The notes under the pieces are model-generated. The model was given only the letters and a program-made list of their open reading frames with translations. It was not told where the DNA came from and did no database searches. This document shows positions 1 through 7,912 of a DNA stretch of 64,000 bases, in pieces. Positions within the stretch are counted from its first letter, which is position 1. Every line of letters begins with the position of its first letter. The stretch covers positions 62,001 through 126,000 of the forward strand of contig NZ_JANJTZ010000004.1 of the NCBI RefSeq assembly GCF_024710845.1. The letters are read 5' to 3'. The stretch comes from Mesorhizobium sp. GTDB lineage: Bacteria > Pseudomonadota > Alphaproteobacteria > Rhizobiales > Rhizobiaceae. The translations under genes were made by a program, and so were the position numbers.

Positions 1-154
1 GCTTCATCAGCGAATCGACATTGCCGCGGATCGTCCCATCGCTGGCCTCCATGCGCTGGATCGTCGGCACCGAAAGCCCGGACAATTCCGCAAGCCGGCG
101 CTGGTCGACGCCGAGGAGAGCCCTCGCCGCGCGAAGCTGAGTTGCGGTGATCAC
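1..154 (-). CDS. XRE-family helix-turn-helix regulator, N-terminal fragment cut by the window edge
   Basis: Reading leftwards from a GTG at 154, the frame gives VITATQLRAARALLGVDQ and continues through LAELSGLSVPTIQRME to the window edge. This is the classic Cro/C1-type HTH: the first helix has the ALLGVDQ pattern, LAELSG forms the second helix and SVPTIQRME the recognition helix. About 51 codons are visible and the C-terminus lies outside the window. No in-frame ATG occurs upstream. AGAGG stands about 7 bases before the GTG, so the GTG start is likely. Its target and function cannot be told. It is separated by about 190 non-coding bases from the end of the molybdoenzyme operon. Confidence 0.75.
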   Translation of the reverse strand, partial: MITATQLRAARALLGVDQRRLAELSGLSVPTIQRMEASDGTIRGNVDSLMK

Positions 155-342
155 CGTCCCACCTCTGACCTCAATGCTGAGACATGAACTATGCCGTTCT
201 GATTCTGCATATCAACGGCAATTTGTCCATTCCTGATGTGCAGAGCATCACAACTGATTGAACAACGATCGCCACTCCCGGTCAGGACGAACCACACCGG
301 CGGCGGTCGCAAATCGGACAGGAGGTCGAAAGGTGTGACGGT

Positions 343-2589
343 TCAGACTGCGCGCTCGACGTCCACCAGGCAACTTTGGGCCGCACAGCCCTGGCCGAGA
401 TTGGATGTCCCGATATCGCGGGTAAGCGCATTCGGATTGCCGCTGCGACCGGCATCGGCGCCATCGACATGGAAATCCGCCCCCGTAGGCAGCAGAACGA
501 CACCCGGCAGAACTTCGTCAGAAGGTTCGGCCGACGCCATGCAAGCGCCGCGGGCATTGAAGATCCGCACCAGATCGCCGCTCGCGATGCCCCTGGCGTC
601 GGCATCCTGGCGGCTCATGCGGAGGATCTCGTAGCCGTCGCGCTTGCCGGCGCGCGAATGCGCGGATTGCTCCATCTGGCCGTGAAGCCGCCTCTCCGGC
701 TGCGGCGTCAGGAGATGAAGCGGATGCTGGCGGGATGACTCGTTGCCAAGCCATTCTTCGGGGTCGAGCCACACCGGATGGCCCGGTTGATCCGGATCTC
801 CCATCGCCGCGACAGCGGCCGAATGGATCTCGATCCTGCCCGACGGCGTCTGTAGCGGATTGGCTTGGGGGTCGCGTCGAAACGCTTCGAATGGCACGGG
901 GTCGCGTTCTGGCTCCGGCATGCGTAGAAAGCCGTTGGCGAAAAATGTGTCAAAATCCGGCGCCGCGATGCCGCGCACCGAGAGCCGCTTCCGCGTTTCA
1001 TCCCAGGCCCATCGCAGCCAGTCGTCGCTGTCCCGGCCTTCGGTGAAGGCGTCCTCTAGGCCGAGCCGCGACGCGAGGCCGCGGAAGATTTCGTAATCGT
1101 TGCGCGCCTCGCCCACGGGTTCGATCGCCTTCTGCATCGCCAGCAGGAAGGGATCGCGCGACGAGCCGCCGATATCGTCGCGCTCCAGCGTCGTGGTCGC
1201 CGGGAAGACAATGTCGGCGTGGCGCGCGGTCGCGGTCCAGTACTGCTCGTTGACGATGATGCATTCCGGCCGTCGGAATGCCTGCCTCAGCCGGTTCAGG
1301 TCCTGGTGGTGGTGGAAGGGATTTCCCCCGGCCCAGTAGACGAGCCTGATGTCGGGATAGGTGATCGAGCGGCCGTCGAAGCGTATCGTCTCGCCGGGTT
1401 GCAGCAGGAGATCGGCCATCCGGGCCACCGGAATGTCGAGCCCGACCGGATTAAGCCCGACCGGCAGGCCCCTCAGCGGCGTATCGTAACCCCGATTGCC
1501 GTTGCCGTTCATCGAACCGTAGCCGAATGCATAACCGAGACCCGGCCTGCCGATCTGGCCGAGCGCGGCGGCAAGCGCGATCAGCGCCCAGTACGGCTGT
1601 TCGCCATGACGGGCGCGCTGCAGACTCCAGGTCGCGGTGAGCATCACCTTGCGCCCAACGAGATCGCGGGCAAGGCCAACGATGGCATCGGCCGGCACCC
1701 CGGTCAGTTCCGAAGCCCATTCCGGGTTTTTGACTGTGCCATCCGTCGCGCCGTCCAGATAGGCGCGCAGCCGTTCGAAGCCGGTCGTATAGCGATCGAT
1801 GAAATCCTGATCCTGCGCATCCCATTCGCAGATCAGCCTGATCATCGCCAGGATGAGCGCGGTGTCGCTGTTGGGCCGGATCGGCAGCCACTCGCTGGCC
1901 ACCCCGTCCGGCCTGTCGCCGCCGAAGGGCGAGATCGTGACCACGCGCACGCCATTGGCGGCCAGGCTTCGCATATGTGCCCGGTAGCTGTGTTCGCCCG
2001 AGCCGCCGGACTGCACCGCCCAGTTCTTCGCCGGCAGGCCGCCAAAGGCGACCAGCACATCGGCATTTTGCGCCACCTCCGGCAGCGTCGCCAGCGGCGC
2101 GCGCATCGCCTCGCTCTCGCCGACGACGCGCGGGATGAAGGCCATGGCGGCGCCGAAGCTGTAATTCGTCACCTGCCCGACGAAACCGCCTGCGCAGTTC
2201 AGGAAGCGGTGCAGCAGCGTGCGGGCATGATGCACGCGTCCCGCGCTCGACCATCCGTACGAGCCGCCGAAGATCGCCTGATTGCCATGGGTCTTCCGCA
2301 CACGGTCGATCTCCGCCGCGCCACGATCCAGCGCCTCGTCCCATGAAAGCGGGACGTATTCGTCGTCGCCGCGAGCCGCTCCGCCGTCGCCGGCGAGCCA
2401 GCCGCGGCGGACCAGCGGCTGCGCCACGCGCTGCGAGGAGTAGACCATCTCCGGGAAGGCATGGATCAAGGGGCTGGGATCGGGGTCATGTTCGAAAGGC
2501 GAGACGGAAACCACGCGGCCGCCCTGCACATGGACGCGGAACGCGCCCCAGTGCGCCGCCGAATGCAGCGTCTTCACCTCATCGTTCAA
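343..2589 (-). CDS. bisC: Molybdopterin oxidoreductase of the biotin/TMAO/DMSO sulfoxide reductase type (BisC-like), cytoplasmic
   Basis: 748 aa, matching the roughly 740-780 aa usual for BisC/TorA/DorA enzymes. The N-terminus (LHSAAHWGAF) is BisC-like and has neither a Tat leader nor an N-terminal Fe-S cysteine motif, which points to a cytoplasmic enzyme. GGSYGWSSAGRVHHA (around residue 110) is the region holding the serine molybdenum ligand of this subfamily. The C-terminal molydop-binding domain includes LHLLTPQPERRLHGQ. The family reduces S- or N-oxides (biotin sulfoxide, methionine sulfoxide, TMAO). The start is TTG, overlapping the stop of the upstream ATPase gene as TTGA, with AAGGTG just before it. 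It is last in the operon behind an importer and HyuAB, an unusual partner for a peptide transporter. The exact substrate is not determined; bisC is the closest family name. Confidence 0.82.
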   Translation of the reverse strand: MNDEVKTLHSAAHWGAFRVHVQGGRVVSVSPFEHDPDPSPLIHAFPEMVYSSQRVAQPLVRRGWLAGDGGAARGDDEYVPLSWDEALDRGAAEIDRVRKTHGNQAIFGGSYGWSSAGRVHHARTLLHRFLNCAGGFVGQVTNYSFGAAMAFIPRVVGESEAMRAPLATLPEVAQNADVLVAFGGLPAKNWAVQSGGSGEHSYRAHMRSLAANGVRVVTISPFGGDRPDGVASEWLPIRPNSDTALILAMIRLICEWDAQDQDFIDRYTTGFERLRAYLDGATDGTVKNPEWASELTGVPADAIVGLARDLVGRKVMLTATWSLQRARHGEQPYWALIALAAALGQIGRPGLGYAFGYGSMNGNGNRGYDTPLRGLPVGLNPVGLDIPVARMADLLLQPGETIRFDGRSITYPDIRLVYWAGGNPFHHHQDLNRLRQAFRRPECIIVNEQYWTATARHADIVFPATTTLERDDIGGSSRDPFLLAMQKAIEPVGEARNDYEIFRGLASRLGLEDAFTEGRDSDDWLRWAWDETRKRLSVRGIAAPDFDTFFANGFLRMPEPERDPVPFEAFRRDPQANPLQTPSGRIEIHSAAVAAMGDPDQPGHPVWLDPEEWLGNESSRQHPLHLLTPQPERRLHGQMEQSAHSRAGKRDGYEILRMSRQDADARGIASGDLVRIFNARGACMASAEPSDEVLPGVVLLPTGADFHVDGADAGRSGNPNALTRDIGTSNLGQGCAAQSCLVDVERAV

Positions 2590-3419
2590 GCCGTCACCTT
2601 CGCTTCGGTCCGCCGCCGCCCGAGCATGGGGATGGCAGAGATCAGCTGTTTCGTATAGTCGGCGCTCGGATTTTCGAAGACCTCCTGCGCCCCGCCCTGC
2701 TCGACCACCTTGCCGCGGTGCATGACGAGAAGCCGGTCGCTGATCAGCCGGACGAGATTGAGATCGTGGCTAACGAAGATGAACGCCACGCCGAGCTCCG
2801 AGCGAAGCCTGAGAATGGTCTGGATGACGTGCGCCTGGAGCGACGCGTCGAGCGCCGACGTCGGTTCGTCGAGGAGCACGAGCTTCGGCTTCAGCACGAT
2901 CGCCCTCGCGATATCCACGCGGGCGCGCTGACCGCCCGAGAGCTGATGCGGATAGCTGTTGAGCAGGCGTTCCGGTAGGCCGGCATGCGACGCGGCTTCG
3001 ACGATCAGGTCTCGAATGTTGCGCTTTTCCTCAGGCGTGCCGAGCCGCCGGACCGGGTTGGCGATAGCCTCGAACGCACGGAACCGCGGATTGAGGCTTG
3101 CCAGAGGATCCTGGAAAACCATCTGGAGAAGCCGCCTCTTCGGCGATTTGCCGAACCTGGCGCCGCTCGTTCCAGTGATGTCGGCTCCGTCGAAGATCAC
3201 TCGTCCGTCATCCTGGTCGATCAGCCTGGCGACGATGCGCGACAGTGTCGTCTTGCCGCTGCCGGATTCGCCGACGACGCCCAGGATTTCCGACGGCCGC
3301 ACGTCGAAGGAGACGTCGTCGACCGCATACATCCTGCTGCCGCCGATCATGTAGAATTTGGTCGCGGCCAGAACGCGCAGGATCGGGTTTCCCGTGTGTT
3401 CGGAAGCTCCGATCGTCAT
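2586..3419 (-). CDS. ABC importer ATPase, DppF/OppF type
   Basis: 277 aa. Walker A is GESGSGKTT, the signature is LSGGQRARVDIARA, Walker B is LVLLDEPTSALD, and the switch histidine is in VSHDLN. The C-terminal oligopeptide/dipeptide extension (YTKQLISAIPML) is typical of DppF/OppF. The start used is the ATG at 3419 (MTIGASEH), which overlaps the stop of the preceding ATPase gene as ATGA. The frame stays open upstream but encodes only shadow sequence there. It pairs with the next ATPase to power the DppBC-like permeases of the same operon. The substrate is unknown; the operon context (HyuA/HyuB) suggests a carboxylated or ureide-type compound rather than an ordinary dipeptide. Confidence 0.9.
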   Translation of the reverse strand: MTIGASEHTGNPILRVLAATKFYMIGGSRMYAVDDVSFDVRPSEILGVVGESGSGKTTLSRIVARLIDQDDGRVIFDGADITGTSGARFGKSPKRRLLQMVFQDPLASLNPRFRAFEAIANPVRRLGTPEEKRNIRDLIVEAASHAGLPERLLNSYPHQLSGGQRARVDIARAIVLKPKLVLLDEPTSALDASLQAHVIQTILRLRSELGVAFIFVSHDLNLVRLISDRLLVMHRGKVVEQGGAQEVFENPSADYTKQLISAIPMLGRRRTEAKVTA

Positions 3420-4276
3420 GTCTTCATGCCTTCCGGCTGGTCCGAGTAGTTGCCGGTCATCGGCTTGAGCTCGTCGGCGCTGGTTTTCCCATAGGGCAAG
3501 GCATCGAGCAGCGCCCTCGTATAGGGGTGGGTCGGCGCGGTGAAGATCTGGACCGCGTTGCCCTCCTCCAGGATTCGGCCGCTGTTCATGACGATGCCAC
3601 GGTCGCAATACTCGCTGGCGAGCGCCAGGTCGTGGGTGATGAAGATCACCGCGACGCCGCGCTCCCTGCAGGCGCTGATCAGCATGTCCATGACGATCTG
3701 CTGCGTCGTCACGTCGAGCGCCGACGTCGGTTCGTCCGCGACGATCATCTCGGGCTCGCAGGCCAGCGCCGCCGCGATGCCGATGCGCTGGCACATGCCG
3801 CCCGACAGTTCGGACGGGTAGTTGCGCACGCGGTGCTCCGGCATCGGGATGCCGATCTGGCCCATGATGCCGATAACCTTGCGTAAGGCATCCTTGCGGC
3901 TGACGCCGCTGCGGTCATGCGCGCGCACGATGTCGACGAGCGTGTCGCCCACGCGGCGGATCGGATTGAGGCTGGCCTTCGCATTCTGGAACACCATCGC
4001 GATCCGCCGGCCGCGTATGTTGCGCATCTCGGCTTCGGAGAGGTCCAGGAGGTTCGTGCCGTCGAGCCTGATGCTGCCGGAGGAGATCCGCGCATTGGCT
4101 CCGAGAAGGCCCATGATCGTCATGCCGGTCACCGATTTGCCGGAGCCGGATTCGCCGACCAGCGCCAGGCACTCGCCCCGTTCGAGACCGAACGAGATGC
4201 CGCGCAGGGCCGGCACGATGCCGCCGCTTCCCTCGAAGCCAAGCGCAAGGTTGTCGATTTCGAGCAGTCTCGCCAT
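3416..4276 (-). CDS. ABC importer ATPase, DppD/OppD type
   Basis: 286 aa from the ATG at 4276 (MARLLEIDNL). Walker A is GESGSGKSVTG, the signature ELSGGMCQRIGIA has the SGGM-QR variant characteristic of DppD/OppD, and Walker B is MIVADEPTSALD. The peptide-transporter C-terminal motif is THPYTRALLDALP. Its start overlaps the DppC stop by one base (TGATG), and its stop overlaps the next ATPase start by four, so translation is coupled throughout. It supplies one half of the heterodimeric motor of the importer. Confidence 0.9.
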   Translation of the reverse strand: MARLLEIDNLALGFEGSGGIVPALRGISFGLERGECLALVGESGSGKSVTGMTIMGLLGANARISSGSIRLDGTNLLDLSEAEMRNIRGRRIAMVFQNAKASLNPIRRVGDTLVDIVRAHDRSGVSRKDALRKVIGIMGQIGIPMPEHRVRNYPSELSGGMCQRIGIAAALACEPEMIVADEPTSALDVTTQQIVMDMLISACRERGVAVIFITHDLALASEYCDRGIVMNSGRILEEGNAVQIFTAPTHPYTRALLDALPYGKTSADELKPMTGNYSDQPEGMKT

Positions 4277-5118
4277 CAGCTGCGCCGCCTCGGGTCGATG
4301 ACATCGCGGATGGCGTCCCCCAGAAGGGAGAAGCAGAACACCGACATCGCAAGGGCGAGACCGGGGAAGACGACGACCCACCATTGACCCGAGATCATCA
4401 TCGAGGCGCCCTCCTGGATCATGATGCCCCATTCCGGCGTGGGCGGCGCGACGCCGAGACCGATGAACGCAAGTCCCGCCGTGTTCAGGATTGCCCAGCC
4501 GAGATTGAGCGAGATCTGCACGATCACGGGCGGCAGTGAATTCGGCACCAGGAAGGTGAAGATCACCTGGGCCGTGCTGTTGCCGTTGATGATCGCGGCC
4601 TCGACATAGCCGGTTTCCCGCCTGGCGCTGATTTCGGCGCGCATCAGGCGGAAATAGAACGGCAGATTGATGATCGCCGTCGCCAGCACGATGCTCTCCA
4701 CAGAATTGCCGAGCACGGCAACCAGCGCCATCGCGGCGACGAAGAGCGGAAACGCCATCATCACGTCGACGACCCGGCCGAGGATGCGGTCGAGCCAGCC
4801 CCCCACATAGCCCGACAGCGCGCCGATCGCCGAACCGACGATCGCCGAGAGGCTGACCGCGACGATCGCGATCGCGAAGTCGAGCCTCGCGGCCACGATG
4901 ACGCGGCTGAAGATGTCGCGGCCGAGGTGGTCGGTCCCGAACCAGTAGGCTCCGGACGGCGGACGCAGGACCTCGCGCAAATTGGTCGTCAGCGGGTCGT
5001 AGGGGGCGATATAGGGCCCGATGATCGCCACGATCATCAAGACGACGATCAGGACGGCTGCTACCGCCCCGGCAAGGTTGCGCCGCAGGATGAAGCGGAT
5101 ATCGGCGAAGGAGAGCAT
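4276..5118 (-). CDS. ABC importer permease, DppC/OppC type
   Basis: 280 aa integral membrane protein. An N-terminal transmembrane helix (around residues 15-38) is followed by the DppC-type periplasmic segment with APYDPL and GTDHLGRDIFSRV (around residues 65-80), the family hallmark. The binding-protein-dependent transport domain follows, with about five further helices; the EAA-type loop (EAAIINGNS) contacts the ATPases. It lies 3 bases after the DppB-type gene and one base over the DppD-type ATPase start. It forms a heterodimeric channel with the neighbouring permease. Confidence 0.9.
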   Translation of the reverse strand: MLSFADIRFILRRNLAGAVAAVLIVVLMIVAIIGPYIAPYDPLTTNLREVLRPPSGAYWFGTDHLGRDIFSRVIVAARLDFAIAIVAVSLSAIVGSAIGALSGYVGGWLDRILGRVVDVMMAFPLFVAAMALVAVLGNSVESIVLATAIINLPFYFRLMRAEISARRETGYVEAAIINGNSTAQVIFTFLVPNSLPPVIVQISLNLGWAILNTAGLAFIGLGVAPPTPEWGIMIQEGASMMISGQWWVVVFPGLALAMSVFCFSLLGDAIRDVIDPRRRS

Positions 5119-5121
5119 CGG

Positions 5122-6150
5122 TCAGCCCCGCAGCTTGTAGCGCGGATCGACGATCGCCGAGACGATATCAATGACCAGCGTCATGACGACGAAGAGCGCG
5201 GCGACGATGAGGACGAAGGCCTGAACAGGGGCATAGTCGAGCGCGATCAGCGAATTGACCGCATATGCGCCGATGCCGGGCCAAGCGAAGAGCTTCTCGA
5301 TCATCACATTGGCGCCGAGCATCGTCGAAAGCACCATGCCGGCGGTGGCGAACACCGGCAGCATGGCGTTCGGCAGGGCATATTGGAGCACGACGCGCGT
5401 CCGCGAGATGCCGAACGCCTTGGCGGCGAGCACGTAGTCGCTCTCGAGCGAATCGATCATTGACCCGCGCATCATGCGCAGCAGCGGCGCCACGGCAAAG
5501 ATCGCCATGGATGCAGCCGGCATCAGCAGCTTGCCGAAAGCCATGCGGAAGAGTTCCCAGTCGCCCATCAGCAGGGCATCGATCGTGGCGAAGCCAGTGA
5601 TCGGGTCCGGCGGGATGATCATGCTCGGCCATCGCCCGATCGGTTCGGCCGCGATCCCCCACCGGAAGTAGAAGAAATAGATGAGCAGCAGGCCGAAGAA
5701 AAATACCGGCATGGCGGCAGCGAAGGACGACATGACGCGGCAGAGCTGGTCGAACCACGTATTGCGCCACAGCGCCGCGGCGATTCCCAGCGGCAGCGAG
5801 ACCACGATGGAGATGAAGAACGCCAGCGCCGCGAGTTCCAGCGTCGCCGGCAGCCGCGTCGCGAAATCGGACATCACGGAGCGTCCGGTCTGCATCGAGT
5901 TGCCGAAATTGCCGGTCGCGATCTCGCGCAGATAGATGAGGAACTGTTCGAACACCGAGCGGTCGAGACCCATCTCGCGCCGGATCGCCTCGATTTCGGC
6001 CGGTCCGGCGTTGGGGCTGGTGGCATACTGGATGGCTGGGTCGCCGGGCAGCGCGCGGATCAGGACGAAAGTCACGATCAACACGCCAAACAGTACCGGC
6101 AACGCGGTCCATATCCGCGCCAGGATGGCCTTGGCCAGGGAGCCATTCAT
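5122..6150 (-). CDS. ABC importer permease, DppB/OppB type
   Basis: 342 aa. The N-terminus has the DppB pattern: a first helix (PVLFGVLIVTFVLIRALPGDPA) followed by a long loop with IEAIRREMGLDRS. Five more helices follow, with an EAA loop near LAAKAFGISRTRVV, and the protein ends with IVDPRYKLRG, a typical DppB C-terminus. The ATG at 6150 is 99 bases downstream of the substrate-binding-protein gene, and a strong hairpin fills that gap. It is the partner of the DppC-type permease. Confidence 0.9.
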   Translation of the reverse strand: MNGSLAKAILARIWTALPVLFGVLIVTFVLIRALPGDPAIQYATSPNAGPAEIEAIRREMGLDRSVFEQFLIYLREIATGNFGNSMQTGRSVMSDFATRLPATLELAALAFFISIVVSLPLGIAAALWRNTWFDQLCRVMSSFAAAMPVFFFGLLLIYFFYFRWGIAAEPIGRWPSMIIPPDPITGFATIDALLMGDWELFRMAFGKLLMPAASMAIFAVAPLLRMMRGSMIDSLESDYVLAAKAFGISRTRVVLQYALPNAMLPVFATAGMVLSTMLGANVMIEKLFAWPGIGAYAVNSLIALDYAPVQAFVLIVAALFVVMTLVIDIVSAIVDPRYKLRG

Positions 6151-6192
6151 GCTTGATGCGGCCTTCTCGTGCTTTCCGAAGGTTCCCTATGC

Positions 6193-6223
6193 CCCGTCCG
6201 CGGGCGGTTCGCCTGCGGACGGG
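6193..6223 (-). terminator. Intercistronic hairpin between the binding-protein gene and the DppB-type permease gene
   Basis: CCCGTCCGC (6193-6201) pairs perfectly with GCGGACGGG (6215-6223). The stem continues inward through one G-T wobble and GGCG/CGCC to a three-base loop, about 14 bp in all. No T-tract follows on the minus strand, so it is more likely an mRNA-stabilising or attenuating stem-loop after the binding-protein cistron than a full terminator. Equivalent hairpins follow the other two binding-protein genes of this window. Confidence 0.7.
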
Positions 6224-6249
6224 AAGTTCTGAACCTAACAAGGCGATTA

Positions 6250-7869
6250 TCAGGCTTTTGTCAGGTGGCGAAGCTCGAGCGAACGGTGGAACATATAGGT
6301 GTATCCGCCGACCGCCTCGCTCATCACCGTATCCTGGAACGCCGACCACAGCGGTATGACGGGAACCTCCGTCCGCGCCAGTTCGATCATCCTCATCACC
6401 AGTTCGTCATACTTCTTCGGATCGGTTTCCCACCGCGCCTTGGCGACGATATCGATCATCTCCGGATTGGCGTAGCTGCCGAAGTTCCACCGGGTCTCGC
6501 CCTGGTAGAAGATGCGGAAGAAGTAGTCAGGGCTGCGCAGCCAGGCGCCGGCATTGGCGATGAACAGCGGCAGCTTCTTTTCCGTGAGCAGGGTGCCCAT
6601 CTGGCCGGACGGAACCTTGTCGATGCGCACCTTGATGCCGATCTTGCCGAGGGCTTCCTGCATCAGGGTGGCCACCGGCTCGGCCACGGTCGTGTCGTCC
6701 GCGTCGATGGAGAAAGTGGTCTCGAACCCGTCCGGGAAGCCGGCCTCGGCCAAAAGGCTCTTTGCCTTGTCGAGGTCCTGCGTGAACGGCAGCGGCGAAG
6801 GCCACTGAGTCGAGGTAACTTCTGCCGGACCGCCGAACATCGGCTTGCCCCGCTCGTACAGGACCGCTTCCAGCATGTCCTGGTAAGGCACGCTCCACGC
6901 GATCGCCTGACGCACCTTCACATTGTCGAACGGCGCGATCTTGTTATTCATGGCGATGTAGGTGACGGCCGCCGGGTTCGATACGCCGAGAACCTTGACC
7001 TTGCCCGCGCTGAGCAGGTCGGCGATGTCGCGACCTGGAAGATCGCGCACCAGATCCGCCTCGCCGCGTTCGGCGGCGATGCGCCGGCTCGCTGCCTGAG
7101 GAACGATCTGATAGAGGATTCGCGCGGTGCGTGGCCCGTCGCCGTTCTTCCAGTCGGCGAACGGTTCGAGCACGAACTGCTGGCCCGGCTGGTAGTTGCC
7201 GAGCTTGTAGGGGCCGCCGCCGGCGACATTGGTCTTCAGCCACTCCGTTGCCCACGGATCTTCGGCGGTTGCATGCTCCTTGGCGACCTTTGAGTTGAAG
7301 ATCGCCGGGAACAGCAGCGCCAGATTGGGCAGCGTGAAGCGGTCGGCGCGCTCGACGTGCACCTCGATCGTGCTGCCGTCGACGACGACGAACTGCTTGG
7401 GGTCGGTCATCGAGCCCGTGCCCATCTGATTCTTCGCCGTGGTCACGTTGACGGCGCGGTCGAGCGACCATTTGACGTCGTCGGCCGTAACCGGGCTGCC
7501 ATCGTGGAACGTGGCGCCGGCACGCAGCTTGAAGCGGATCACCTTGCCGTCTTCGACGATCTCGTAGCTTTCGGCCACCTGCGGCACGATGTTGTCGTAG
7601 TCGTAGATGAAGGCGCCTTCCTGGCCCGGTCCGGTCAGAGGCGCCTGGCCGAAGGTCACCAGACGGTCGTAGACGTTCCAGGTGATGTTGACCGACGGGA
7701 TGTTGTAGCCGGTGCCCGCCGGGTCGAGCGTGTTCGGCGCCCCTTCGGCGATGACGCGGATCACGCCGGCCTGGCCCTGGGCCTGGAGCAGACGCGGATG
7801 GAATGTAAGTCCGACAGCGGCTGCGCCGCCGAATGCAAGTCCACTTCTCAGAAAATCGCGTCTATGCAT
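6250..7869 (-). CDS. ABC importer substrate-binding protein, family 5 (DppA/OppA type), Tat leader
   Basis: 539 aa from the ATG at 7869 (MHRRDFLRSG), with GGGAAGG about 8 bases upstream. The leader has a twin-arginine motif (RRDFL), a hydrophobic stretch and a likely cleavage site near LLQAQG, so it is exported folded. The mature part has SBP_bac_5 features: APNTLDPAGTGYN, VPQVAESYEI, RAGATFHDGSPVTADDVKWS. It delivers substrate to the downstream DppBC-like permease. It lies 43 bases after HyuB in the same direction, so the imported compound is probably the HyuAB substrate or a relative of it. This is inferred from context only. Confidence 0.9.
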   Translation of the reverse strand: MHRRDFLRSGLAFGGAAAVGLTFHPRLLQAQGQAGVIRVIAEGAPNTLDPAGTGYNIPSVNITWNVYDRLVTFGQAPLTGPGQEGAFIYDYDNIVPQVAESYEIVEDGKVIRFKLRAGATFHDGSPVTADDVKWSLDRAVNVTTAKNQMGTGSMTDPKQFVVVDGSTIEVHVERADRFTLPNLALLFPAIFNSKVAKEHATAEDPWATEWLKTNVAGGGPYKLGNYQPGQQFVLEPFADWKNGDGPRTARILYQIVPQAASRRIAAERGEADLVRDLPGRDIADLLSAGKVKVLGVSNPAAVTYIAMNNKIAPFDNVKVRQAIAWSVPYQDMLEAVLYERGKPMFGGPAEVTSTQWPSPLPFTQDLDKAKSLLAEAGFPDGFETTFSIDADDTTVAEPVATLMQEALGKIGIKVRIDKVPSGQMGTLLTEKKLPLFIANAGAWLRSPDYFFRIFYQGETRWNFGSYANPEMIDIVAKARWETDPKKYDELVMRMIELARTEVPVIPLWSAFQDTVMSEAVGGYTYMFHRSLELRHLTKA

Positions 7870-7912
7870 GATGATCGCCTTCCCATTGCGGTTACGTTTA
7901 TCGTGGCTTCCC

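Noticed and set aside
1219-2346. Long plus-strand open frame (375 codons) opposite the BisC-like gene
   Set aside because: Composition is an Arg/Ala/Pro/Gly/Asp-rich antisense shadow with no family motifs; the minus-strand molybdoenzyme explains the region.
6248-6254. TATCAGG half-site at the end of the Dpp-type binding-protein gene
   Set aside because: No matching right half at 3-base spacing, and it overlaps the stop codon rather than a promoter.
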